This document shows, piece by piece, positions 37,793 to 50,600 of a stretch of DNA of 64,000 nt. The position numbers were made by a program, and so were the translations under genes. Each line of letters starts with the position of its first letter. The first letter of the stretch is position 1. The notes beneath the pieces are model-generated. The model made no database searches, was not told the origin of the DNA, and saw only the letters and a program-made list of their open reading frames with translations. Source of the DNA: Plecoglossus altivelis (taxonomy: Eukaryota; Chordata; Actinopteri; Osmeriformes; Plecoglossidae); assembly GCA_036571765.1 (NCBI GenBank), contig BROE01000016.1:13610608-13674607 (forward strand). Direction: 5' to 3'.

Positions 37793-40236
37793 TCTTGTGT
37801 GTCTCCTCCCCGACAATCACCTCTACAAACTTGGCAGAGGTGGTGCAGTAACAGGTGTGTGTCTTGGCTCAGCTCTCCAGTCCGCTGGCTTCGTTGACTG
37901 CTCTGGCAGCAGCAGGGTTCAGATAAGAGCAAACTGGGCACATGAGCCATGTATTTCCCCTGAGAATCCCCTGGCTCGCAGAAGAAGCCCTTTTCATAAA
38001 TACTGCTTCTGCGATCAAATAAATCACAGAAGCAAAACCAGAGCCTGAATTGGATCACATCTTTCCAAGTGGCTATAGATACTGAAATACATATTTCTCC
38101 AAATGATAAAAGTTCACTTTCGAAGGTTCTCTAGGTGATTTTCTTTGATTATCAAGGAGAATGAGTAGTGTTTTGGGGTACTTTTTGAGATTCTATCCCA
38201 CAGTGCTTTTTAAAGGCAGGTTGTTTAAAGACACTGCAGTGGAAGGCACAGACCTCTTAGCTGTGTGGACTAAAGAGGCTTGACTGGGTGAGGCACACAG
38301 CAAACGACAGTAGTAAGCCTTGGCCTCTGGGCATTGTGGAAATGAGGATCTTTAAAGGAAACCAACAGGGAATAGGCAATGCAGGTTTTTAATGTTGTAC
38401 CGGAGCCATGCCAAGAACCACACTGGCCGGAGGTTGTGAGCGTGCTCAGAGGAAACAGGTGATAAGGAAGTGGATTGACAGCTCTGATTTCTCAGAACAG
38501 GACTTGCAGCCTTGCGACACCTCCTGCCACCTCATGACGCATAACACGGAAAAGCACAAAATGATAGCCGATTAAGGATAGGGATGGTTGTGACTAAGTG
38601 TTTCGAAACTTTCAAAAGATAATGTGAAAGACCTGTTAAAAAGCGTTTCTAAGGATGATCGATGTGGAGTGTATTGATCAACCCTCTGTATAATTCTGCA
38701 ATCTGATCTCACTTTGACTCAACTGCTTAACTGTGTTTTTTTCCTTTTCTCCTTTTCTCTTTCAAGTCACTCTTTCTGTTTTCCTTCCCACATACCCCTC
38801 CCCCGCCCCACACTTCCCTCCCCACCTTCTACCCCTGACTCACAACTGATCTGACGTGTGATATAGAACAGAGAGGGGTCCAAAAGACCACGTGCAAGAC
38901 AAATCCAAAATGATCAGGGCCAGGATAAAAAGCTGAACAACAAATGGACCCAAACTGGGAGAGTGGCCACAATCTGGAGCAGAAGACATGCAATTAGTGA
39001 CTGGCTAATACATCCACAGATGTCTGCCTGCCTTGCTGCTGCCTGCTTGCTGCCTCTGCCTGCCCTGCTGCTGCCTGCCGTGCCTGCCTGACCGTCCCGC
39101 CGCCCGCCCGCCCGCCTGCCCCCTCGCCTGCCTGATCCATGGTTGAGAGGTGACAAAGAGACACAGAATTGAAAATAGGACACACAAAATGAAAGGGACT
39201 GTGTGAGTGTGTGTGAGAGAGAGAGTCTGTGAGCATGTGTGGATAGTACTGCGAGACAGACACTAGTGCTGTATAATGGACAAGCACAGAACTAACGCAA
39301 AGCAGATGTGTAACCACATAAACTTATCCTAAAAAAACCTAGTATCTGCCTTTTGCCACTCAAATACTATTCTAATGACCACTGATTGTGTACAAGACTG
39401 TTTGCCATGAGATTAATCTTTTGTGAAAAAGTGGGCCATCTTAAGTTACAATTAAAACTATAATACGTTTGGCGCTATTTGTTTGTGTGTGTTGAAAAGT
39501 TACTGATGAAGACCAGCAGGTCTGTGTAGGGTGTGTATCCATGTATGTGTGTGTGTGTGTGTGTGCGCGCGTGTGCGTGCGTGTGACAGACAGTGGAGCA
39601 GGGGATAATTAGAGCCCAGTGAGGCTTTCTGAGAGGACTAACCACAGACTAGCCCATAATGAAGCTGCTCTGTCACGTACTACCCTGTTCTGGACCTACC
39701 CAGCCATATGGGCACACACACACACATTATATCACTCATTCTCTTTTATTCACTAACAGTATTTAGCTATCTGATTGAGGGGGATAACCAAGAGGAGGGA
39801 GGTGCATATTTCACATAAGACCTTCATCATAGTGGCCATCAAAACTATTAAAGTCACTTAGTGGTTCAGTGTGGAAAATGTCTTGGCACCAGTCTCCAGC
39901 CAGTGTGCAGGGCTCACTGGTCATTGGTGTCACGTCAACACCTGAGAACATAACACGGAAGACACAAATCCACATGTTCCGCTTTTTTCATTGTTCTCAA
40001 AATACACACCTAACAGCCAAGAGATATATATACAGCACAACACACGTTACCAACGTGCACAACATTTGCAAGCTACTTTATGTTTTTTTTATCTTCTCTT
40101 TTCCTCTTTTTCCCCTCACACACACTTATGCACAAACACACACCCCTGTTCTAGAATAATGTGACTTAAAACTGAGTCATAGTCTCACCTTCGAGGAGAA
40201 TTAATTGTTTATGCTCTGACCCCTTAGGCTGTTACT

Positions 40237-40268
<32 letters not shown>

Positions 40269-43200
40269 ACACAAATACACTTTCACACATACACACACAC
40301 ATACAGGAGCCATTGTGCACCATTTGACAGGCTGTAGCGTATCCACAGGCAGAACTGGCATTGTGAGAAGGGGGAGCTAGCTATTAGCTAGGTCAAGGAC
40401 ACAAAGGGATCACTGGAGCATGAACTAGTGTGGAGAGGCTCATGTTGAGCCAGACAGGAAACTTATCAGCTGTATTTGATCCAGTCATTGAGGCCCTTGA
40501 TGCAGACGGTAAATAAGGTGATGCAACCTCTAGAAAGAACCACTGCTGCGTATGGCGCAGCACTCAACATGGCAAAGAGTGTTGGCATGTCATATTTCTT
40601 CTGTATTGGCATCTCCAGCTAAACAACATCCTATTACTTTTTTTGTCTTATGTGTCCCTTTCTTCTGTAGAACTTATTCCAGGGTTTACTTGGCCTCTCC
40701 TCACCTATGGTAATATGATGCAAGCTTCACAAGGGTGTGGTTGTGGGTTAGTAATCCAGCTCCAGCAAATGGCTCATACAATCGCTTGATTACCGACTGC
40801 CAATATTTCACTTGCAATTTCCACTGGCTTAAGGAATTATTCATTTTTTTAAAATACAGAAAGTAAAACTGGTATTTGTACTGAAATGTGTGATTTAATA
40901 GTGGTAAAATGTACATTTGTGAAAGATGGATATGTTTCAAGCCATCATTATTTAAATTACATCTAATCAACAGCTAACTGCTGGCCACTACTCTTAAAAG
41001 TGCCAGCTCATCGCCTTCCAAGACATCAACTTTCTGTTGGTTTTCCTATTTTAATAAGGTCACACCAATCATCCTAATTATATTAGCCAATGAGCAGCCT
41101 TCTTTCCCCAGGCCTGAATGATTCATAACACCTGACCTCAGACAGCCTCAGGCCCAAACTTTCATTCTGATTATCAAACTCTTTCAATCTCCTGCTTATT
41201 TCACAAACTTAGAAACGAAATGATTTTCTTTCATATGTTGTTGTGTTTGAAGCTGAGTAACTTTAGAATCAGACAGAGTTGTGTTGTTTATGTGTGTGCG
41301 GATCTTCATTAAACGTTTAAACTGCAATTACTGCTTCCTTGTGTTTTGATTGGATATTCTGTTTTGGTTGCTCCCTTTGTATTGGTCCTTTTAATTCATA
41401 AGCGGCCCCTACTTTTCATCTAGAGTGGTTCAGACCGACAGGAACTCACCCCCAGCATGATGAGCATGAAGTCGTCTCCGATGCGCCGAAGCTCTTGACC
41501 GATGCGTCTCTCCTCATCAGCACGTCCCTGCATGTCCCCCTCCGGTGGTGCTGGGTGTGTTCTATAGGGGCGGGCGGGGCTGGGCCACGTGTCTGAGGGG
41601 GAGGAAGGGCAAAGAACAAACATGTATGTCGGAGTCGTCCCAACAGCAACCACACACCAGAGCGTATTTGTTGGAGACTACGGACATATAGACCCATCGT
41701 AGAGCTCTGTGTTAGTCAATGGAGTTAAAGGTTTGCTGTTGGTTCTGTGAGATGACACCTGTCTTACGGTCTGAGTTCAGGTCAAGGATCATGCAGACTG
41801 CAGTCATTGAACCACCTACACACTCCCTTCAGCACTGAAAAAGGCAATGTGGTTCCAGACAACTAAAAATGAGTAAATTCAAAAGAGACAAAGTCCAGAG
41901 GGAAACAGTTCAGAGATGTACAGTGGTTGTGTTGTGAGTGTGGTTGTGTTGTGAGTATATGAATGTGTTAGACATCTTGCTATGACTCATGTGCGTTGTG
42001 AAACTTTGTGAAAGTGTGCTTAATATCGCTCATATCCGTCGATATTGAAGGCCTACAATATTGGTTGGGCCCGTCACAAACGTCAAACATTTTGGATTTG
42101 GACGGAGCCACTGTATATATACACACATATGCCACGCAACACTCTAATAGTTTCCGACTGGGGACGAGAAAAGCTCCATGATACATTTTTCAAAATGAGA
42201 TAATGACGGTACGAGGTATTGTTTGTGGGCCCATTAACAGCAACCTCTTCCGGATTAAAGATTTGTATGGAACACTAGAAAATAGAGGTCTATCTCTCTA
42301 CCCTATCTCTGCCGCCTCGAGCAGTAGAAGTGGAGAATTTCTGTCTGCTTGTGGACAAAAGACCCAGGGAATTATTTTGACTGGCCGCTACATCAACTGG
42401 CTGCCTGTGGCCTCTGCAACAGTGAACGCAAATAAAGGAGACACAAGAGAATCAGCCCGCTCAATCACTGCTATTATGAGCCAACTCGGGCCAAACTCCT
42501 CTACCTGTTTGTCCCAGTCCCAGACACAGTATTTCCTCTTGATTGTGTTCAGTGGTCACACTTGTTTTTGTCAAGGAGGGAATGTTGTTGAGGGCGAGCG
42601 TAAGACTGAAAACTCGCAAAGTGCCGCTCAAAAGCACACGCGTGAGTCCATGCGTGAGCGCAGGCAATATGATCCGCAGTACAAATTGATTTTTGGTGGC
42701 TTGTTATACAAGACAGTAAACATCGGGTCGATAACGATCTGAGGAAATGTTCTTTAGAGGGTGGATCCTCCAAACGGCATATGTTTGTGTCTAGGCTAGT
42801 CGATTATGGAGGGGAACATTTTGAATTTGACTAATAGACATTTCCCCGTAAATGTTCGCTGTATGGTTTTCTGTTTCGGTTTGTTAGCCTTTTTTGTCTT
42901 GTATCTGGGTACGTTACATTATAAAATGTTCTCTTTCACTGTTGCAGTTTTATACCGGAAAGTTATAACTCTGAGAAATAATTGTGATTCAGCTATTTTT
43001 ACAGTAACGTTGCTGATCCTCCTTACACGCACACTCCTCTTGACTACAACATACACTTGACAATGTATCACAGGACGTTTCAACCGCTGCTCATAATGGT
43101 TGTATGCTTACCATAATCTCGACCGGTCTCTGATGCATTAGACATGCGCTGCAGCGCGTGGGTGATAACTTGGCTAGAGGGACTTGGGGTCTGCGTTGAC

Positions 43201-45059
43201 TTGTTATGTTTCAGCAGCGGTGAGCTGGGCAGAGAATCAGAGTCGAACGAGAAATATCCGCTGGAGGACCGGGACAAAGGTCTGAACATCGGTGACCTCG
43301 AATGAAAACCAAGTAGACTATTAGACATCGTAATTCCTCCCCGTGGCTGTTCGCCTTCGCCGTAGGACTGGGGGTTGTCTGATGTTTCGGCACGGAAGGC
43401 GCGTCTGCCACCAGGATGCGATTCTCCGCTTTTCTCCCTCTCATTTAGGTTGGTCGAGTCGTCTGACCATTTTCGTGGTCTGTAGGACAAATACAGTGTC
43501 ACTATTAGGCTACTGCTAAGATATTTTGAAAGTTTTATAGTCAGCTTCTATAGTCTATTAATTGATCGTATCTCATCGTTAAATGGTCGACCCGAATTTT
43601 ACGCGCATGTTGAGAACTCCATAGGAGCTAAATACGCCCGTCTACACGCCTCCATTGTTTGACAGAAGAGCTGATTACAGCAGTCTGAGCATTGAAAACT
43701 TGGCATGAAGTTTGAAGTCGTAATAACTGCGTCACATGCAAACACATATCTTAGCCAAGCTAACTTCCTAATTCTCCTTCGAAAACTCATTCCAAAACAA
43801 CTTCTCAGATTAGCCTAAATTATTCGGAATTTAAAAAAATAAGAGTAATTTTACGAATGTAGCCGATGGTGTTTCATTAAAACAATATCGTCTGTTTAAA
43901 TGTAACTATAATATGCTAGTGCTTCGCAGTGCAGTGTTTCATTAAAACAATATAGTTTAAATGTAACTATAATATGTTACCAAACTGAAACTATTTTTAA
44001 CCTAGTTCTTCGTAGGTCCAAACTAGGTGCCCAAAACATCCACTGGTTATCAGATGTCCACAGTTTTTATTACATTACCTATAAAAAGTTGCTTTAGTGC
44101 AAAAGTCCCCGCTACTTATACTTACTCTGAATATGTAGTATGAGGCAAAACATCATGCGTCCAAATGCCATATTAACCCCTAAAACGATTGTGGAGCATG
44201 ACGACGATTATGAAGTCCTGCAAGTTGAGGACAGTTTGCGTGTATAGGCTACAACAGTCTGTTATGAGAAGTCTTAAAACGTTCAGAATAGGGACAATGT
44301 TGCGCGCTATTGGGCTGGAAATGCTCTGACTGGCAGGCGGTGAGCCAAATGAAATGCATTCAAAACTCCTATAGGCTAGGCAACTGGTCCATTATCGCCA
44401 CCCACAGGTTGTCCGTTGTCTTGTCATTTGAGTCATAATTGTTTAGGTATTTAAAGATTTTGCCCCGCTTGGTTTTCTATTTTTAATCAACGGACAGGCC
44501 GTTGTGAAAGGATGGATGATCTCATTATTGAGTTCAATACACAGGTGCCGACCTTCTCCCACCGTCAGCGGTAGCAAGTCGTTATAAAGCCGACACTGCA
44601 GTGTTTCGTCGTACCCCATACAATTGTGTAAACTATGCATTTTAACGTAATACATTTTAGACAGTTTAACCAAGCAAAAACTGTAATGTCATGTATTTAA
44701 ATGTAGTATTTATTAACCAATGGTAGATTGTTGTTGCAATAAGCCGATCCCCAGGGCGCGTTTTAAGGGCGAGGGGCTGTTTTTCCACGGGCAAGAACTT
44801 TCTCTTGCAGCCGCTATCGCGTGCTTGGAATTGGAGATAGGTAGGCTACTGCCACTATAGATCCGCTCGATCATATAACAGATCAACATTTGTGCGACGA
44901 ACAAGATTACCAAAATAAATAAAATAAAGCTTTTTCATAAATTGGCAATATTGACATACATAATTAGAGATGGTTTTACAAATTGACCAACACTGCCTTA
45001 TATTTGCAGCACAGTTTTTGCTAATGCTCATTGCGCACTCACCTGGACGAATCGGACAT
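36699..45059 (-). CDS. bcl2l11: Bcl-2-like protein 11 (Bim), BH3-only apoptosis activator
   Basis: Bim is a BH3-only protein that binds anti-apoptotic Bcl-2 proteins and activates Bax/Bak at the mitochondrial outer membrane. Coding exons on the - strand are 45059-45043, 43479-43112, 41592-41450 and 36824-36699. They join in frame to 217 residues, close to human BimEL (198). Visible motifs: ERK-type site RSPMF (residues 67-71) and serine-rich RSSSGYFSFDSD (76-87), matching the mammalian RSK/beta-TrCP degron region; KSTQTP (99-104), the dynein-light-chain motif; BH3 QELRRIGDDF (161-170) with the invariant Leu163 and Gly167-Asp168; hydrophobic tail WMTLLIGRLLQMLLRRR (201-217). The ATG has G at -3. 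It lies downstream of acoxl on the same strand, as in mammals. Confidence 0.96.
37754..37789. repeat. (GT)n microsatellite
   Basis: In bcl2l11 intron 3; about 18 GT units. Confidence 0.97.
39022..39135. repeat. CTGCCTGC low-complexity tract
   Basis: Degenerate CTGC/CCTG and CCGCCCGC units in bcl2l11 intron 3. The reverse frame gives false Gly/Arg/Ala-rich ORFs. Confidence 0.85.
39545..39585. repeat. (GT)n with GC steps
   Basis: Alternating purine-pyrimidine tract in bcl2l11 intron 3. Confidence 0.95.
40236..40305. repeat. (CA)n microsatellite, interrupted
   Basis: CA units with ATAC and AAAT interruptions in bcl2l11 intron 3. Confidence 0.95.
41450..41592 (-). CDS. bcl2l11: bcl2l11 third coding exon (BH3 domain)
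   Basis: The 143-nt exon encodes residues 129-176. The BH3 helix IGQELRRIGDDFMLIML differs from the mammalian one mainly after the invariant LRRIGD core. A proline-rich lead-in (TWPSPARPYRTHPAPPEGD) precedes it. Confidence 0.96.
43112..43479 (-). CDS. bcl2l11: bcl2l11 second coding exon (regulatory region)
   Basis: The 368-nt exon encodes residues 6-128. It carries the conserved core MSNSLLGFHSRSPMF, the phospho-degron-like RSSSGYFSFDSD and the dynein-light-chain motif NKSTQTPSPSSQ. It corresponds to the mammalian BimEL/BimL exon region. Acceptor CCTACAG, donor GTAAGC. Confidence 0.95.
43868..43979. repeat. Direct repeat of about 50 bp in bcl2l11 intron 1
   Basis: Copies at about 43868-43919 and 43934-43979 share GTGTTTCATTAAAACAATAT and TTTAAATGTAACTATAATAT. 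The second copy lacks a few bases in the middle. Local tandem duplication. Confidence 0.9.
45043..45059 (-). CDS. bcl2l11: bcl2l11 first coding exon
   Basis: The exon has only 17 coding bases (MSDSS plus AG), followed by a GTGAGT donor. I recall zebrafish Bim also starting MSD. The ATG is in AAGACATGT context with a purine at -3. Confidence 0.85.
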
Positions 45060-45229
45060 GTCTTAAGCGGCCTCAGTTGTGGGACATAACAGTTCTAAAA
45101 ATGACAATAGTGATCGCACAACCGCAAACCCGCTAGAAAATGGTCCACAAAAATAAAGTCAAATAGCCAAAATCATACTTTTATAAGTTGGCTGAACTTT
45201 CCGGCCGAGATCAAAAGAATAAACTTCGT

Positions 45230-45470
45230 ACTCAGTGAAAAGAAATCAACCTCAAAACGTAGTCGAAGAGTAAGAGAGGGTTCCGAGCCTTTTGTCTCTT
45301 GCGAATCGCTTGATTACAACGGAGGAACTTCCTTGCCTTCACCCGTTTGCGTGTCTGGTTGAAAAACGTTAAAGCGCCAGGCTTGAGTCTTGGGATGACG
45401 CGCGACCAAACCCCGCCCCGCCTTCAAACTACAGTCCAGGGCGGGGGATCGCTCGACATCATCCTCGCGT
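45230..45470 (-). promoter_or_regulatory. bcl2l11: Probable bcl2l11 promoter (GC boxes, CpG-rich)
   Basis: CpG-rich stretch in otherwise AT-rich surroundings, 170-410 nt upstream of the bcl2l11 ATG. It has Sp1-type GC boxes CCCCGCCCCGCC (45411-45422) and GGGCGGGGG (45439-45447), an ATGACGCGCG element and a GCGCCA step resembling a half E2F site. No TATA box was seen. Placement by composition only. Confidence 0.45.
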
Positions 45471-45936
45471 AAGGGTTTGAACTTTCCTTTTAGAGACAAT
45501 TCAAGATAATTTCTCACAGATGTTCCCCCTATTACTAGATCTAAATATGATAATAAATGTTAAACCAATAATCGTCGTGACCAAAGTCCTAATGCATCTT
45601 CCTGTGTATTAAAAGCGTAACAAGTTCACTAAATGTGTAATCATAAAAAACACCAAGATGAATGAGAAAATGTGGTCAAAATCACACCTTTGGTAGAAAA
45701 TACATACATGCGTACAGATAGATGTACATAGAGACTATTGAACCACTGAAAAAACAGCCAAGTCTCACAAGTCAACCCACGCTTTCTCTGTCTTGTGATA
45801 ATCATCTAACTATTCTGCTAAGCGCTACAAACTTCACTCTATTAAGTTTGATTCCTGCAATAACGTCTGAACCAATCATTTGAACAAAATGTGAGACATG
45901 GACGACACTATAAATCACAGGCTACCTAAAACATAA

Positions 45937-47423
45937 TTTATTAAGAACGGGCCATAATTACAGATTTTCAGCAAACTGACAAGCAAAAACTAAGACTTCT
46001 GATTTTGCCATGATTAAAAAACAGATTTTTGAAATTAATTTTCAAATGACTAAACATGCAAGTTAGTAGAGAAAGTTAAGTCATTTTCTTATCAAAGGAG
46101 TCAATATTCTATTGTCAAAACCCCCCAAGACCAAAACTACGGATAAGCCCAGATATGTCCATATTTGCACAAATAATGTTTTAAAACAAGAGCAGTATAA
46201 TAGATCAAATATTCAGAAACATTTTATTATAAATATAAAGTGTCTAACATTCTTAATCAAATATCATTTGGTTTTCAACAAGCAGATAAAGTTGTTGGCA
46301 GGGAGTAGCTTACTGTACTATATATATATATGTATATATGTATATATATACATATATATATATACATATATATATTATAAGGCTTGTCTGTGCGTGTATG
46401 TGCGTGTTATATCTTACACTTGTACCAGTACGATAAGGGCACAGCAGAGATACATATCTGAACATGGTTGTAGTTGTAGTTTGGCTTTTAATGGCACACA
46501 ATGCTGTCAGCATGCAAATACTAACCACTAAAGGATCAAAAAGACCCAATCAAATCTTCCTTCAGGTATCAACCTACAGTCCTGTCTGCAAGCCTCAGCC
46601 TACACACTTGTCAAGGGACTGGTTTGTCGGCTCCACCCCAGTCTGTTTCTAACCAGGTCTCCGAAGTCACACAGAAAAAGAAGCTGCCAGTTTCTGTGTC
46701 TGTGGCAGCACTTATTCAGGATCTTTCAACCCTTGTTTAGCTCACTTATTGCACAAGAAGTATGAAATCCAGGGAATCGGCAAACTTCTGCCTGGTCATT
46801 TGATTGACAACTCACATTACCCGATGTCTATGTCTGGCTTTCCAGTACATTGATCTGCTCGTGTTATTGATCTGTTTAAGTTATGTTAGAACAGAAATGT
46901 ATTGCTAGTAAAAAGGGCTTTTGAAATGTCATTGAGGATTTCATAGATCTTGAAGAACTACACCTGAACCAACCTAAAACCCTCCATTTTCTGAGGCGAA
47001 ACTCCCATGAAAAACCACAGGACTATTACAAACAAGGAGCTTGATTCCTGGTGTCACTATCTGTGTACAGATGATTTGAAGTAAGTGTCGGTTTCTAGCT
47101 ACATCCTAGATGTCACCAATCCTAAGGCCCAAACTTTGACAGTAAGATATATTGGCACGAATGACATACTGAATGAATCTGTCAATAAACACAAACTGTA
47201 CTACACCTGGGTAGTACAAGTGTATCTCATCTATAACTTAAGGCTGGCTGAATCAACATCGAGTGATGTAAGTCTTCAAGCTCCAGTGGTCTACAGCTGG
47301 GTTAACAACAATACTATACACAACGGTTTCAACTTAATTTCTATACCCTGGTTATTTGTTTTTAGCCGGTGGGGTCCTAGGTGAATTTAAAAGTCCTGTA
47401 AATCGAACGTGCTGTGGTGACCT
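45937..47423 (-). other. acoxl: acoxl 3' UTR / acoxl-bcl2l11 spacer
   Basis: Sequence downstream of the acoxl stop. Candidate - strand AATAAA signals are at 46223-46228 and 45937-45942; I cannot choose between them. It contains the AT palindrome at 46315-46378 and no coding signal. Confidence 0.35.
46315..46378. repeat. (TA)n/(CATA)n near-palindrome
   Basis: TATATATGTATATATGTATA runs into its approximate inverse. Cruciform-prone simple sequence downstream of acoxl. Confidence 0.9.
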
Positions 47424-47633
47424 TCACAACTTGGAGACAGTCTTGTGCATGGATGCGCAGTGCGGCCCAGCAGAGTGGGCTGTGCTGGGGTTGGGGGGCT
47501 GAGAGTAGAAGGCCCATGGAGCTCTGGGATTAGCCACACCGGCGATGGGAGCCTGGATGCAGGAGGAGGGGATGTTGAAGTCAGACACCACCTTCAGGGC
47601 ATCGTCCTTCACCAGCCTGCATAGATCCAGCAG
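47424..47633 (-). CDS. acoxl: acoxl exon 19 (PTS1 end)
   Basis: Residues 615-683, LLDLCRLVKDDALKVVSDFN, then PSSCIQAPIAG, ending TVSKL and TGA at 47426-47424. The SKL tripeptide is a canonical peroxisomal targeting signal type 1. Confidence 0.93.
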   Translation of the reverse strand: MLDLCRLVKDDALKVVSDFNIPSSCIQAPIAGVANPRAPWAFYSQPPNPSTAHSAGPHCASMHKTVSKL

Positions 47634-50600
47634 CTGGGGGAGGGAGCAAATGGGCAGGCGCACATTAGGGTGCCAATCAATAACGCTTATGCGGAATCAA
47701 TATTCAACAATAAGACAAGCGTGGGAAATATCTGGCTGCTGAAAGGATTGTAAAATACAAAGTACTTACAACAAAACATGATTTATAGGAAATTCCCATT
47801 TTTCAAATATTCTTCAGTCTAATAGTATAGCCAGCCAGCCAGTATAGCCAGCCGGCCTAACTGACTAACTCCAAGTTAGCCTAACAGCACAAACTGACTC
47901 ATCACTAGGGTGATGAGTCAGTTTGTGCTGTAACATCTGCTGTAATTGAATCCAACAAGCTCCTGCTGAAACTGTAGTCTCATTCTACCACTCTGGACTC
48001 TCTCAGGGGGGGTGGGGGGGGGGGGGGGGTGGGCACGGACAGCGCAAGTAAAAAGACGCCATCTGCTGGAGGCTGAGGAGAACTCACACCAAAGTCTGAA
48101 AAATTCAGTAACTTTGAAAACAGGGTGTTTTATCTCTCTCACTCTGTAACTACTCTAACATAAATTAGTCATTCACAAAGGTCAATATTCAAACTCCATT
48201 ATACTGCCATTCTCAGTCATATATATAAATAATACATATACTGTACAAATATAGTTTATATGTATTAATAATATTCAGATATATTTCACATTTTGCACAT
48301 TGAATGGTGGAGGAACACCTCACACTTTGGTGGAAGAAAGACAGCATCTGAATACATTTGTGGAGGGTTATGTTAATATCTGAGTTGTATTCTCCATTCA
48401 ACCTATTTTAAAAGTTTGGCTTCAGAATCAATCACTCATGAATTCATTTTCACAACGGCTGTGGTAACAGCAAAGTTTAGAAGGGTTGTATTGAACATTT
48501 GACACCTAACATCAGTTGTTCCTCTATTGACCCAGAAAACACTAGAAAAAACAGTAGAAACACCAGAGTCTAAAGTCTCTATTCCCTAATATAAGAATCA
48601 GAGCAAATCTCATCAACAAGTCTCACGTGTGTGTGTGTGTGTGCGCGCGAACCTATCCGTGAATAAGCATGTGACAGTTACTGACAACTGGCCATTGATG
48701 GCAAATGCCCATTGTCCAGATTCCCATGCAGTGGACCATGCCTTCCCCAGTGGGCCAATATTGACCTGGGAAAGGAGAGCCTGTGTCCACAGCTGCACTG
48801 TGACTCTGGAGGGGAGCTATCCTGCTGGGAAGCTTGCACACACATGGCACTTCTATCTCCCTGTCCATCTACTCCATAGCTGCCCTCTGCCCTCACTGCC
48901 CCCTCATAGAGGAGATTACTTCTGCACACACACACACACACACACACACATGCGCACACGCACACACGTACACATACATATACACACACACGTACACATG
49001 CATGTACACACACACACACACACACCATTTTCATAGAAATAACAAAAGCGCAATTTACTAACTTGATTATTACAATGACATTAGTCTTGCAGGGAAAGGA
49101 GTTGATGTGCGTGTGAGAATAAAGATTTATCTGTATCTTACAGCACAGTATCAGGTGAGACTGTTCTGCAGTTTCAGGGTAGGCTAGTCTCTTTCCCTCT
49201 CTGTCTCTTGATAGTCTGGGTGGGCCAAAGGTGATTTGCATGGCCTGATCACAAAACTGAAATCAGGCCAGGCAACCATCGCGTGTGGCGATAAGCAAAA
49301 TTCTGCTCCCTATTATGGACATGTTTTTAACCAACTCTCTCTACTTTGTCTCTCCTTTCTCTCTTCTACTGCTCCTCCTGTCCTCTCTTCTTCCACCCTC
49401 TCTTGCGATTTTAAGACTGAAAATCGGACTTTCTGGACACTGATGTTCAGCCATGCTCGGTAAACACACCTGTCCCTAGGCAAATCACGACGAGCACTTT
49501 TGGTACAGTTTGGTCTTAAACTAGCACAGTGTTCACCATGAGGCAAGAATAACAAGTATTTATTGAAGAGAACGCAATCCAGGATGGTTACATGATACAG
49601 ATTTCACCATGGCAAATTATAAAACCAGTACCAGTTTACAAGTCTTTTTTGGTTAATTGTGAGGTAGAAAATATAACATAACGAATCACGTTAAACCATG
49701 TCATCGATGACCTCAGATTGAAGAGTTGTTTAGGAAGTGCATTTTTCAGTAGAATGTAACAGAATACACGTCAATGTAGTGGAGATTGAATTTCTAAACG
49801 TTTCCCCGTGCACTGACATGCTTGTGTGTCCTACCTGGGTCCGTAACTGTCGGCTAGTGGCCGGGGTCAGGTAGTGGTGCTCCAGGTACCACGCTCTCTC
49901 CTGGAACACCAGGCTCGTCCCATGAAGCAGACAGAACTGGTAACACACACACACAAACACACAAAGACTCTATCAAACGTCGCCGTAACAATCCGGTGGA
50001 GGAGAACAGAAACCTAAGGTCTTCATTGTAATGACGAGGCGGTGTAGGATGGTCTTTTTGTAACACAACAGCGGCAGTTTGTTTGACATGTTGTTCAACA
50101 TAATTTACATGAATCCTTCAACATGATTTACATTACATCAGTTCATCAAGTGAAAAGGCTTGTTATCGGAACAGCATCTGGTAAATGTGTTGGAACAACG
50201 TTGGTTGCTGTTGTCAGGTCATAACTGATAGTGTGCAGTCTAAAGAACACAAAGGAAATGGAAAATTATAGACCGGTGGTCTAATACATGGTTTCTTCTG
50301 AGGTGATAGTGTGTGAGTGTGTGTGTGTGTGTGTGTGTGTACACATCAATGTGTCTTACAAAGAACTGTCACAGGAGATCAAAAGGCAAGAGTGTCGTGG
50401 AAAATAAAGGGCCTCACAGCTCTTCACTGGGAGACAACAACATGACTTCTGACAAAGTATTTGCACTGCGATTGTGCTTGTTTGTGTGCGAGTAAATGCA
50501 CCAACAGCACTGGTAAAGTGTGTGGTGCTGTGTTTACGCATGTGCTCCGTGTGTGCGTGTGTACGCACACAAGTGTTATGTTCCCTCTGGTCAAACACAG

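Noticed and set aside
38914..39317. Gly/Arg/Ala/Gln-rich ORFs
   Set aside because: These are products of the CTGCCTGC low-complexity tract in bcl2l11 intron 3.
48678..49241. 187-codon - strand ORF rich in Cys/Val
   Set aside because: Its centre is translated CA repeat, and it lies in acoxl intron 18.
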